Positions 44,663 to 52,628 of a stretch of 64,000 nucleotides of DNA are shown here, piece after piece. Location: the NCBI RefSeq assembly GCF_947495825.1, contig NZ_CANMAH010000002.1, forward strand, positions 124,001 to 188,000. The letters run 5' to 3'. How positions within the stretch are numbered: position 1 is the first letter of the stretch; every line of letters starts with the position of its first letter. This stretch comes from an uncultured Psychrobacter sp. (lineage in GTDB: Bacteria; Pseudomonadota; Gammaproteobacteria; Pseudomonadales; Moraxellaceae). The position numbers and the translations under genes are program-made. The notes under the pieces were generated by a model. It did no database searches. It was given only the letters and a program-made list of their open reading frames with translations, and was not told the DNA's origin.

Positions 44663-46303
44663 ATGAGCAAGATTGAAAAAATAGACGACTTCCATTTAAC
44701 GATTGCCGAGATTAAGAAAAAAGATTATGCCCAATTAAAAGCCCTAATGGATCGCGTCTATGCAAGCTTAGGCGGCGCATGGTCAAAGACCACGATTCAC
44801 ACCTTGATTGATGCTTTTCCAGAAGGACAGATTGCGTTATTCGATCATGACCAACTAATTGGTATCGTATTATCTATGCGTGTTGATTATGCCAAGTTTT
44901 CTAATCCGCATACTTATGATGATTTGATTGGTCACAAAGAAATCATCAAAGACAACCCTGAAGGCGATGCTATCTATGGTTTAGATGCCCTAATCGACCC
45001 TGACTATCGCGGTTATCGTTTGGGCCGTAGACTATATGATGCCCGTAAAGAGCTGTGCCGTCAGCTTAACTTTCGTGCCATTTTGGCGGGTGGTCGTATA
45101 CCAAAATATCATGACCATCAAGACCTCACTCCTGGCGAATATATCGATGCTGTTGAATCACGTGAGATACACGATCCAGCCCTATCGTTTCAGTTGTCCA
45201 ACGGCTTTATCGTCAAGCGTATTTTGACTGCCTATCTACCAGATGATAAGCAATCTAAAGGCTTTGCAACCTTGCTTGAATGGGCAAATATTTATTATGA
45301 GCCTAAAGACTACAAGCCTAATACGCGCAAATCTGAGGTGCGTATTGGTGGTATTCAATGGCAGATGCGCGAAGTTGAGTCGCCAGAAGAGCTACTACAA
45401 CAGGTTGAGTTCTTCGTCGATATAATGGCAGATTACAATTCTGACTTTGCTTGCTTGCCAGAGTTCTTTAACGCGCCATTGATGGGTTTGTGCGAATCAA
45501 CAGATCAAAATGTCGCCATTCGGTTTTTGGCCGGTTACACTGAATGGTTTAGAAATGAGATCTCACATTTAGCTGTCAGCTATAACGTCAATGTCATTAG
45601 CGGCTCTATGCCATTGCTCGATGAAAACGACACTTTATACAATGTCAGCTACTTATGTCGCCGTGATGGCACCGTCGAAGAACAACGAAAAATTCATATT
45701 ACGCCGCATGAGCGCAGTGCGTGGGTTATAGAAGGTGGTGACGAGGTCAAAGTGTTCGATACCGATGCAGGCCGCATTGGCATCTTGGTATGTTACGATG
45801 TCGAATTCCCTGAGCTTGCCCGTTTAATGGCGCTTGATGATATGGATATTTTGTTCGTGCCGTTCTGGACAGATACGCAAAACGGATATCTACGAGTGCG
45901 TCATTGTGCCCAAGCGCGCGCTATCGAAAACGAATGTTACGTTATGATTTGCGGCTCAGTTGGTAACTTGCCGCAAGTTGAAAGTCTAGATATTCAGTAT
46001 GCCCAGTCGTCTATCTTTTCGCCATCAGATTTTGCGTTCCCTCACGATGCGATTATGGCAGAGACTACCCCAAACACAGAAATGGTATTCTTTTCGGATT
46101 TGAATTTAGATAAGCTCATTCATGTACGTCATGAAGGCTCAGTACATAACTTGAACGATCGCCGTGATGATTTATTTAGCTTAAGATGGAAGAAAAAATC
46201 AAAAGTTTCTGCCAGTAAACTGAGCGATGAAGAGCGCCGTGAAAATTCTGGTAGCGTATTGTTGGGTGATGCATTGCAAGGACGTGCCAAAAAATCTCGA
46301 TAG
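44663..46303 (+). CDS. Bifunctional GNAT N-acetyltransferase / carbon-nitrogen hydrolase
   Basis: The 546-residue protein fuses two enzyme domains. Residues 1-200 are GNAT-like, with acetyl-CoA loop segment YRGYRLGRRLYDARKE. Residues 230-515 are a nitrilase/omega-amidase fold with the catalytic triad: Glu in ACLPEFFNAP, Lys in QRKIHITPHE and Cys in ILVCYDVEFPE. The C-terminal tail is basic. Such GNAT-nitrilase fusions occur in several Proteobacteria, but their substrates are undefined; acylation followed by amide hydrolysis of one metabolite is a plausible inference. GCAGGA precedes the ATG. It is divergent from the BLUF gene. Confidence 0.88.
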   Translation: MSKIEKIDDFHLTIAEIKKKDYAQLKALMDRVYASLGGAWSKTTIHTLIDAFPEGQIALFDHDQLIGIVLSMRVDYAKFSNPHTYDDLIGHKEIIKDNPEGDAIYGLDALIDPDYRGYRLGRRLYDARKELCRQLNFRAILAGGRIPKYHDHQDLTPGEYIDAVESREIHDPALSFQLSNGFIVKRILTAYLPDDKQSKGFATLLEWANIYYEPKDYKPNTRKSEVRIGGIQWQMREVESPEELLQQVEFFVDIMADYNSDFACLPEFFNAPLMGLCESTDQNVAIRFLAGYTEWFRNEISHLAVSYNVNVISGSMPLLDENDTLYNVSYLCRRDGTVEEQRKIHITPHERSAWVIEGGDEVKVFDTDAGRIGILVCYDVEFPELARLMALDDMDILFVPFWTDTQNGYLRVRHCAQARAIENECYVMICGSVGNLPQVESLDIQYAQSSIFSPSDFAFPHDAIMAETTPNTEMVFFSDLNLDKLIHVRHEGSVHNLNDRRDDLFSLRWKKKSKVSASKLSDEERRENSGSVLLGDALQGRAKKSR

Positions 46304-46353
46304 TGCCAATTAGTGGTCAAGTTGCTACTTTATTCGTCACTACTATTAATAAT

Positions 46354-46380
46354 ACGGCTGATCATTCAGCCGTTTATTTT
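46354..46380 (+). terminator. Terminator of the GNAT-nitrilase gene
   Basis: ACGGCTGA (46354-46361) and TCAGCCGT (46366-46373) form an 8-bp stem with a TCAT loop, followed by TTATTTTT. Confidence 0.85.
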
Positions 46381-46460
46381 TATCTAAATCCTTATTTAAC
46401 AAGCTTACTATCCAAGCAACTGGCTTAAATAGTTATGTTACAGGCAGAAAAACAAAAGCT

Positions 46461-47006
46461 ATGACTACCGATATTGAAAAGAAAACATCTAACAAGACGC
46501 CAAAACAGAAGCTATTATCGGTACTCAAAACCGTACTTCTATATGGCATTGTCTTTTTAGCCGTGTACACTGCGATCAATTGGTGGCGACAGCCCGTTAT
46601 GCCCGCCAGCCCGCAGCTACAGTTAACTGACTATCAAGGTCAACCCGTTGACTTGGCCGCTATGAGTGCAGATAAGCCAGCATTGGTGTACTTTTGGGGT
46701 ACATGGTGTCCGATTTGTAGTATGACCTCGCCAACGATAGACAAACTTGCAGCGTCTAATGACTATCCAGTAGTCACTATCGCGATTAAATCGGGTTCTG
46801 ATCAAGAACTTGATAGCTACCTTAATGAAAACAACTTTAGCTTTACTACGGTCAATGATCAAGACGGTAACATATTTGCCGATTGGCAGGGGCAAGTGAC
46901 ACCCTCTTATGTGGTCTTAAAAGATGGCGAGATGACACAAGGATTGACAGGCATTCAGCCGCTCTGGTCACTTAAATTAAGATTATGGCTTAGCGATAAC
47001 TTTTAA
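46461..47006 (+). CDS. Membrane-anchored thioredoxin-like protein disulfide oxidoreductase (ScsD/TlpA-like)
   Basis: The 181-residue protein has an N-terminal membrane helix (VLKTVLLYGIVFLAVYTAI, about 21-40) and a periplasmic thioredoxin domain. The active site is C83-P-I-C86 in FWGTWCPICSMTSP, a CPIC variant typical of ScsD-type disulfide oxidoreductases. The cis-Pro region is VTPSYVVLKDG. No dsbD or copper-resistance (scs) genes are nearby, so the electron partner is unknown. It starts with weak Shine-Dalgarno sequence before ATG 46461. Confidence 0.88.
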   Translation: MTTDIEKKTSNKTPKQKLLSVLKTVLLYGIVFLAVYTAINWWRQPVMPASPQLQLTDYQGQPVDLAAMSADKPALVYFWGTWCPICSMTSPTIDKLAASNDYPVVTIAIKSGSDQELDSYLNENNFSFTTVNDQDGNIFADWQGQVTPSYVVLKDGEMTQGLTGIQPLWSLKLRLWLSDNF

Positions 47007-47100
47007 TCAAAGCTGCATGCGCTTATCTATACTTAATCAATTTACTTATTTTTGTAGTACGCTAAGTTAAATATACTTTTTTATTATAAAAAATATGGCC

Positions 47101-47694
47101 TTATATACCGGGCATAGCTACAAAGTCTGGTAGCGCTTTTATACGCTCTATCCAGTCTGTTATCGCTGGATAAGGCTCTAAAGATACGCCGCCTTCGTGG
47201 CTAAGTGCCACATAAGGAAAGCAAGCTAGATCTGCTAGCGTTGGCCGATCAAGCTCTAACCAATCACGCTCTGATAGATGCTCGTTTAAAATATCTAAGA
47301 TACGAGTTGACTTATTCCGAGCCAGATCAATATCAAGCTCATAACCAAATTTATCATGCAACCGAGCGTCGTTTGGTCCTCTTGCAATCTCGCTTTCAGC
47401 GACCATCAACCACTGCACGACTTTGGCTTCTTCAGTAGGCGTTGCTGGATACCAGTCTGTTCTATCAAATTTTCTGGCAAGATAAACCAAGATGGCTTGT
47501 GAGTCTCTAAGAGTCAAATCGCCATCAATCAGCACAGGCACTTCACCAAACGCATTTCTTTCAATAGACGCCGCGTTTTTATGTTCACCCCCCAAAAAAT
47601 CCACTGGTCGCAACGTGTAGGGTTGTTTGATCAATGCTAAAAACAATCGAACTTTATAGCAATTCCCTGATACTTCTAAATCGTAAAGCTCCAT
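47101..47694 (-). CDS. Glutathione S-transferase family protein
   Basis: The start is set at the ATG at 47694 (MELYDLEVSGN), which begins the thioredoxin-like N-domain; a longer frame to 47772 is not typical. The 197-residue protein has the GST cis-Pro segment FGEVPVLIDGDLTLRDSQAI (GEVP with Asp-Ser for glutathione binding) and an all-helical C-domain ending with the conserved PTLADLACFPYV. A glutathione substrate is likely but the second substrate is unknown. No regulator is adjacent. Confidence 0.88.
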   Translation of the reverse strand: MELYDLEVSGNCYKVRLFLALIKQPYTLRPVDFLGGEHKNAASIERNAFGEVPVLIDGDLTLRDSQAILVYLARKFDRTDWYPATPTEEAKVVQWLMVAESEIARGPNDARLHDKFGYELDIDLARNKSTRILDILNEHLSERDWLELDRPTLADLACFPYVALSHEGGVSLEPYPAITDWIERIKALPDFVAMPGI

Positions 47695-47864
47695 GCCTAT
47701 TATCCCTATAAAGGTTGGTGTGATTGATTGGTGTCTATTATCTACAATATAATAACGAATATTTAACGTCAATTTAAATTGTTGAAAACATTATTAAAAA
47801 ACTGTGTTTTTATATTGAAAGATGGCTCATAAATAGCACACCAGTTGCTACGTTCTCCAAAAAA

Positions 47865-48980
47865 CTAACCTATCAGCTCATCCAACGCTTTGTACTCATA
47901 ATCTAGCGCCTTAGCAACGGCTTCACAAGTCATATGGCCTTGCATAGTATTGACACCTTTTGCCAATGCTGCATCATCAAGGCAGGCCTTTTGATAGCCG
48001 TTTTTGGCAAGTGCTTGTATATATTTTAAGGTAACGTTAGACAATGCCATGGTAGAGGTACGTGGTACGGCGCCCGGAATGTTAGCAACTGCATAGTGGA
48101 CGATGCCATGCTTTGTGTACGTTGGACTATCATGAGTGGTAATACGATCTGTGGTTTCAAAGACACCGCCTTGATCGACTGCAATATCAATGATGACACC
48201 GCCATCGTCCATAGATTCAATCATCTTCTCAGTCACCAGTTTGGGCGTCGCTGCGCCCGGAATCAGTACTGCACCGATGATCAAGTCACTGTTTTTTACA
48301 CTCTCAGCAATATTGACCTTATTAGATACTAAAGTTTGTACGTTATTACCGAACATCTCGGACAACTCTTTTAACCGCTGAGGATCTAAGTCTAAAATAG
48401 TAACGTCAGCTCGTAGACCAACGGCGATTTTGGCAGCTTCCGTACCAGATACACCGCCACCGATGATAGTTACTCTACCCTTTTTAACACCGGGGACACC
48501 GCCCAGTAGGATTCCTTTGCCGCCATAAAAAGTCTGCAAAAACTGCGCACCAATTTGCGTACTCATACGCCCAGCGATTTCACTCATCGGTGTGAGTAGT
48601 GGCAATGAATTATCCGTTAGCTGTACCGTCTCATAAGCAATGGCCGTCACTTTATTGTCGATTAATACTTTGGCAAGCTCAGGCTCATTTGCTAAATGCA
48701 GGTAAGTAAATAGGATTAAATCTTGTGTTAGATATTGATACTCATCTGTTTGCGGCTCTTTTACTTTGATGACCAATTCTACGTCCCAAGCATGAGCCGC
48801 GTCATCAACGATGGTTGCGCCAGCTGCTTTATAATCGTCATCAGTAAACTGTGAGCCTATACCAGCATCCGTTTCGACAAGTACATCGTGACCATCGTCG
48901 GTTAGGACACTAACGCCATTTGGCGTTAAGCCGACCCGATTTTCGTTATTTTTTATCTCTTTTGGAATTCCTATTTTCAT
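47865..48980 (-). CDS. ald: Alanine dehydrogenase
   Basis: Ald interconverts L-alanine and pyruvate with NAD, linking amino-acid use to central carbon. The start is ATG 48980 with AAGGA upstream; the 371-residue length is standard. The substrate-binding tract is [20 protein letters not shown] and [14 protein letters not shown]. The NAD loop is [18 protein letters not shown]. The catalytic His-containing region is [12 protein letters not shown] and the C-terminal segment [17 protein letters not shown] is typical. Its position directly after the NCS1 permease gene (on the same strand) could be functional or chance. Confidence 0.96.
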   Translation of the reverse strand: MKIGIPKEIKNNENRVGLTPNGVSVLTDDGHDVLVETDAGIGSQFTDDDYKAAGATIVDDAAHAWDVELVIKVKEPQTDEYQYLTQDLILFTYLHLANEPELAKVLIDNKVTAIAYETVQLTDNSLPLLTPMSEIAGRMSTQIGAQFLQTFYGGKGILLGGVPGVKKGRVTIIGGGVSGTEAAKIAVGLRADVTILDLDPQRLKELSEMFGNNVQTLVSNKVNIAESVKNSDLIIGAVLIPGAATPKLVTEKMIESMDDGGVIIDIAVDQGGVFETTDRITTHDSPTYTKHGIVHYAVANIPGAVPRTSTMALSNVTLKYIQALAKNGYQKACLDDAALAKGVNTMQGHMTCEAVAKALDYEYKALDELIG

Positions 48981-49114
48981 AATTTTATCTTCCTTGATGA
49001 GAGTAAAGTTAGGCACTTAGATATGGGAGGTAAGCAGTGTTATTTTAGTGTTTTAAGATTGGGCTAAAACGCGGCAGCCCAAAGGTTATCATGCCGTAAC
49101 GAGTAACCTAACGC

Positions 49115-49154
49115 AACAGTCCCTACAGTAGAGCGTTCTACGATAGGGACTGTT
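49115..49154. repeat. Two-stage inverted repeat between the permease gene and ald
   Basis: The outer arms AACAGTCCCTA (49115-49125) and TAGGGACTGTT (49144-49154) are perfect. The inner arms GTAGA and TCTAC enclose a GCGT loop. No T run follows on the minus strand, so it may be an attenuating or stabilising hairpin rather than a simple terminator. Confidence 0.6.
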
Positions 49155-49209
49155 TGACTGTTTGTATAAAACGGCTTGTACAAACAATTGAGTACATTAG
49201 TAGTAATGA

Positions 49210-50568
49210 CTATGGCATAAAGCGCTGTGCGGCTGGCATCTTAAGCATCAATATCCAATAGACGGCCCCTGCTGGGATTAAGCTTGCATACCAAGAGACG
49301 CTTGAGAACATCAACGCGACTACGATACCGACGGCCATGGCGATAACTGCGGCCATATTCACACCTTTATAAGGACCATCTTTATCATATAGCTTGTCGA
49401 GATTGAGTTTTTGTTTGCGTAAGAAGTAAAAGTCTACTACCAAGATGGCAAATAAAGGACCTAAGAATGCTGAGTAGGTTTGGATAAATAAATTCAGTCC
49501 AGCCGCCGATTCATCTTTTACCAGTTCCCAAGGGAAGGTGCAAAATGCCAGCAAACCCACAATAACAGCTGCTGTTTTATATTTAATGTTAAATATATCC
49601 ATTAATGCATAAGCAGGTGGAATGACGTTATTTAAGATATTGGTTGTGACTTGCGCAAAAGCGATGAAAAGCATGGTGATAATCAATAAAGGCTTGTTAT
49701 CGACAGCACTAGAAAACACTTGAATAGGATCAACCTCACCCGTCGCACTGGTGACCATAACGCCGATTAACCCCATAAATAGCGTCGCAGGCAAAATTGA
49801 GTTGGCGTAAATAACCACTTGACGAAACAATCCAACATTTTCGCGTAGCTCGCGCGAATAGTCAGATACGTTGAGCATCATGGTACTGTACACTCCCAAA
49901 AACAGCATTGTGGCGCCCCAAAACGGTGTGCCCCATGTGCCTTCGACGTTGATAAGATTGGTCGAGATCGTATCGCCGTATTTATTAATGACACTAAAAA
50001 ACATATAAGCAAGCGCGCCAATAATAAAAACTGAACCGATATTTTCAAGCCATTTAATACCGTGAAAACCAAGGACAGATAAACCAATCTGCAAAAACTG
50101 AAAGCCGACAAAAAAGACCACAATATTGTTATAACCAAATAGAGTGTCAGATACTAGATTCAGTGCTCCAGCACCAATCCAGCTTTGGAAACCAAACCAT
50201 ACAACCGCTGGCACCGATCGTACCAGTGCCGGAATACGACTACCTGAGAAGCCAAAGGCAGAGCGAGTCTGTACCATGAACGGTATGCCATATTTATGGC
50301 CTGCTCGGCCATTAATCATGAGCGCAGCCCCAATAACAGTACAACCAATTGCGATAGCCAATACTACTTGTAGCAGGTTTAATGTACCAACAAGCCCCGA
50401 ACCAACGGTGAATGTGCCAATGGATACACATCCCCCTAACCAAGCAAACAAATAAGACCATGAGCCCATAATACGCGTAGTTTGCGGTGCCAGACTCTCC
50501 TCCCCGATGGCTTTATTATCGAGGGTTTGTACTCCTGCCGCAGCGACGGCAACTTTCGCATTTTCCAT
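49210..50568 (-). CDS. NCS1-family nucleobase/hydantoin:cation symporter
   Basis: The 452-residue protein has about twelve hydrophobic segments and NCS1 family landmarks: SYLFAWLGGCVSIGTFTVGS early, then GHKYGIPFMVQTRSAFGFSG, VVWFGFQSWIGAGAL and FLGPLFAILVVDFYFLRKQK. NCS1 members move cytosine, uracil, allantoin or hydantoins with Na+ or H+. Adjacency to a hydantoin/Asp-Glu racemase favours a hydantoin- or allantoin-type substrate, but this is inference. A ribosome site (AAGGGGA) lies upstream of the ATG 50568. The gene lies just downstream of the racemase gene on the same strand. Confidence 0.92.
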   Translation of the reverse strand: MENAKVAVAAAGVQTLDNKAIGEESLAPQTTRIMGSWSYLFAWLGGCVSIGTFTVGSGLVGTLNLLQVVLAIAIGCTVIGAALMINGRAGHKYGIPFMVQTRSAFGFSGSRIPALVRSVPAVVWFGFQSWIGAGALNLVSDTLFGYNNIVVFFVGFQFLQIGLSVLGFHGIKWLENIGSVFIIGALAYMFFSVINKYGDTISTNLINVEGTWGTPFWGATMLFLGVYSTMMLNVSDYSRELRENVGLFRQVVIYANSILPATLFMGLIGVMVTSATGEVDPIQVFSSAVDNKPLLIITMLFIAFAQVTTNILNNVIPPAYALMDIFNIKYKTAAVIVGLLAFCTFPWELVKDESAAGLNLFIQTYSAFLGPLFAILVVDFYFLRKQKLNLDKLYDKDGPYKGVNMAAVIAMAVGIVVALMFSSVSWYASLIPAGAVYWILMLKMPAAQRFMP

Positions 50569-50595
50569 TACGTTCCCCTTCCTTGAGAAAGATTA

Positions 50596-50629
50596 TTGGT
50601 TAATCGTGGGTTAATTCATTTGGTTAATT
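50596..50629. repeat. Three GGTTAAT motifs between the racemase and permease genes
   Basis: GGTTAAT begins at 50598, 50609 and 50622 (11 and 13 bp apart). The last overlaps the racemase stop codon. They resemble, but do not match, the TTGTTAAC motifs upstream of the GntR gene. Confidence 0.4.
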
Positions 50630-51327
50630 TAACTCTCAATCGGTGCAGCATAAGCACCAACCTTGCTGGTTTTAAGACCGCAGCCAATCAAAGCCTCAAC
50701 CATGCGCGTGGCAACTGTGACACCATCGATGACAGGCACGCCCGTCTCTTTTGTCAGCCATTCTGTCAGATCTGCCATGCCTGCACAGCCTAAAACAACG
50801 GCTTCACAATTGTCTTCATGCACTGCACGTAAGATCTCATCACGAACCTTTTCACGTGCGCCAGAGCCTGGCTCCTCAAGAGCAAGTACTGGTATGGCAG
50901 CCGAGCGTACACGGCGGCAGCGATGCGATAAGCCATAACCATGGATAAGATCTTCGATGACAGGTACAGAACGAGGTAGCGTTGTGACCACACTAAAAGA
51001 TGTCGAAATCATACTTGCTGCCTTGACTGCGGCTTCACAGATTCCAAGAACTGGCCCTGAAAAGACTTCGCGGCAAGCACCGATTCCTGGATCATCGAAA
51101 CAGGCAACCACTACCCCATCAACGCCCTCTGCTTCAGCTTGCTTTAAACGCTTGATTAAACCAGGAACAGACATCGCTTCATCGTGATGCCCTTGAATAG
51201 AGGCAGGTGCATCCGTGCCAGAAGCTCCAATAATGGTAGTGCCTACGCTGACCTTTTGACGTGCGCTTTCTACGATTTTGTCTGTCATAGAAGTGGTAGA
51301 GTTTGGATTCATGACTAAGATTTTCAT
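50629..51327 (-). CDS. Hydantoin/aspartate-glutamate racemase family protein
   Basis: The 232-residue protein belongs to the Asp/Glu/hydantoin racemase family. It shows the two cysteines used as acid/base pair: one in VVVACFDDPGIGACREVF and one in AVVLGCAGMADL. The N-terminal MKILVMNPNSTTSMTDKIV is the typical first motif of hydantoin racemases (HyuE-like). No hydantoinase or carbamoylase gene follows. It is read in the same direction as the permease and is divergent from the GntR gene, an arrangement in which GntR likely represses it. Confidence 0.9.
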   Translation of the reverse strand: MKILVMNPNSTTSMTDKIVESARQKVSVGTTIIGASGTDAPASIQGHHDEAMSVPGLIKRLKQAEAEGVDGVVVACFDDPGIGACREVFSGPVLGICEAAVKAASMISTSFSVVTTLPRSVPVIEDLIHGYGLSHRCRRVRSAAIPVLALEEPGSGAREKVRDEILRAVHEDNCEAVVLGCAGMADLTEWLTKETGVPVIDGVTVATRMVEALIGCGLKTSKVGAYAAPIES

Positions 51328-51415
51328 AGCGACTCTCTATTTATAAATTTTGCTATTGGTTTCATTTTCCATTATTGGCTTTTGTCTTTGATTACCCATT
51401 GGTATGGAATAATCG

Positions 51416-51451
51416 TTGTTAACAAGTATTGTTAACTATTATTGTTAACAA
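51416..51451. promoter_or_regulatory. Triple palindromic operator array TTGTTAAC
   Basis: TTGTTAACAA (51416-51425), TTGTTAACTA (51429-51438) and TTGTTAACAA (51442-51451) start exactly 13 bp apart. Copies 1 and 3 are perfect 10-bp palindromes centred on GTTAAC. The array sits between the divergent racemase and GntR genes, about 90 bp before each. It is most simply read as the binding site of the adjacent FCD-type GntR regulator. Confidence 0.7.
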
Positions 51452-51476
51452 AACAATCAAAAATTTATAATATTTG

Positions 51477-51505
51477 TTGTGGAGGTAACAGCGGCACACT
51501 ATAAT
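51477..51505 (+). promoter_or_regulatory. Candidate promoter of the GntR regulator gene
   Basis: TTGTGG (51477-51482) and a perfect TATAAT (51500-51505) are separated by 17 bp. The expected start would be at about 51512, directly at the first ATG (51513). Confidence 0.6.
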
Positions 51506-51512
51506 TGCGCCT

Positions 51513-52229
51513 ATGAATGATATAAAAACTGAAAATACAGCTTCTAGGGTCGATGCGATGCCAGAGCAAACGATTATTAACTCAATTACTGCGGCTGTGT
51601 CAGAGCAGCGGCTGCCAGCTGGAACAAAACTGGGTGAGCAAGTACTAAGCGATCTATTTAACTGTAATAGGGCCAATGTTAGACGGGCGCTCTCTACGCT
51701 TGCCACGATGCATGTGGTGCAATTGCAGCCCAATCGAGGAGCATTTGTCTCAACGCCCTCTCCTAAAGAAGCGGGTGATGTCTTTGAAGCGCGTCGAACG
51801 ATTGAGCGTATGCTGGCACGTAAAGTCATCGAAAACTTCACGTCACAAGATATCGCTGACATGCGTGCTACGATAGCCGCTGAGGCCGAAGCACGTACCA
51901 AGGGAGACAAACCTGCTGAGCTTCGCTTATCACGTACGTTTCACATGCGTTTGGCGACGATCGCTGACAATCAGGTCTTAGAGCGATTTTTGAGTGAGCT
52001 CACGTTACGTACTACCTTAATTATCGGATTGTACAATACGGCCGGCTCATCTCATTGTGCCGAAGATGAGCACCTCGAAATAGTACAAGCTATCGAAAAT
52101 AAGGATGAAAAGCGCCTTTTGCTACTTATTGATCAGCACTTAAATCATTTGGAAGCTGGCCTTGATTTTAAAGCCTCGACCAAACCTTTTTTCAATTTAG
52201 CAGAGCATCTAACCATCGTACCTGTTTAA
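51513..52229 (+). CDS. GntR-family (FCD) transcriptional regulator
   Basis: The 238-residue protein has a GntR winged helix (about residues 18-80; QTIINSITAAVSEQRLPAGT, GEQVLSDLFNCNRANVRRAL) and an FCD ligand-binding domain (about 95-225; DVFEARRTIERMLARKVIE, DEHLEIVQAIENKDEKR). It ends in a short tail. The start ATG 51513 would give an almost leaderless transcript; an internal ATG at 51558 with AGGG upstream would give a 45-nt leader and still keep the whole helix-turn-helix, so either is possible. It is divergent from the racemase and permease genes and probably regulates them in response to a related small acid or ureide. Confidence 0.9.
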   Translation: MNDIKTENTASRVDAMPEQTIINSITAAVSEQRLPAGTKLGEQVLSDLFNCNRANVRRALSTLATMHVVQLQPNRGAFVSTPSPKEAGDVFEARRTIERMLARKVIENFTSQDIADMRATIAAEAEARTKGDKPAELRLSRTFHMRLATIADNQVLERFLSELTLRTTLIIGLYNTAGSSHCAEDEHLEIVQAIENKDEKRLLLLIDQHLNHLEAGLDFKASTKPFFNLAEHLTIVPV

Positions 52230-52628
52230 AGGAATAAAAAAGCCTGTGATACAGCCAAATGATAATATTGCAGGTATTCTCCGTCTCTTGTGCCAACCCC
52301 TTCCCTCTAGCCATACAACAGTTTGTTGACTGCGCAGTCTATACTGGCATTCTGTTGTAAGCTAAATCAAACCTCATCCTTCTAGCCTATTGTCACGAAA
52401 AGTCACTTAACCACAACTCAAACATTTGGTCTGCTTTTGTCCTAATAACTGCTTGATTTTGTCGGTCAGCTCCATACATGATAGCCCCTATTTTTAGTCC
52501 CTTTTTTATCCTATAATGAGTAGCTTTGATTTTGCTAAATATGTCTGCTGGTTTATGAGTCATCACATAATATATCGCATCCCAACCCTTATCTTTCCAC
52601 TGTATAAATAGAGACAAAGACGAAGACT
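52230..52628. other. 399-bp region between the GntR gene and ileS
   Basis: No supported gene. A 74-codon TTG-started frame (52393-52617, minus) is not convincing. The region has a palindrome GACTGCGCAGTC (52328-52339) enclosed by ACAACAG/CTGTTGT arms (52316-52358), which could be a terminator-like fold. No T-box or riboswitch pattern was found upstream of ileS, and the ribF gene that often precedes ileS is absent. Confidence 0.5.

Noticed and set aside
52393..52617. 74-codon frame on the minus strand upstream of ileS (TTG start).
   Set aside because: No ribosome site, no ATG, it would occupy the expected ileS promoter, and I recognise no family. It could be a remnant but cannot be supported.
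52230..52628. T-box or other riboswitch before ileS.
   Set aside because: No T-box consensus or specifier stem is seen. T-boxes are rare in Gammaproteobacteria.
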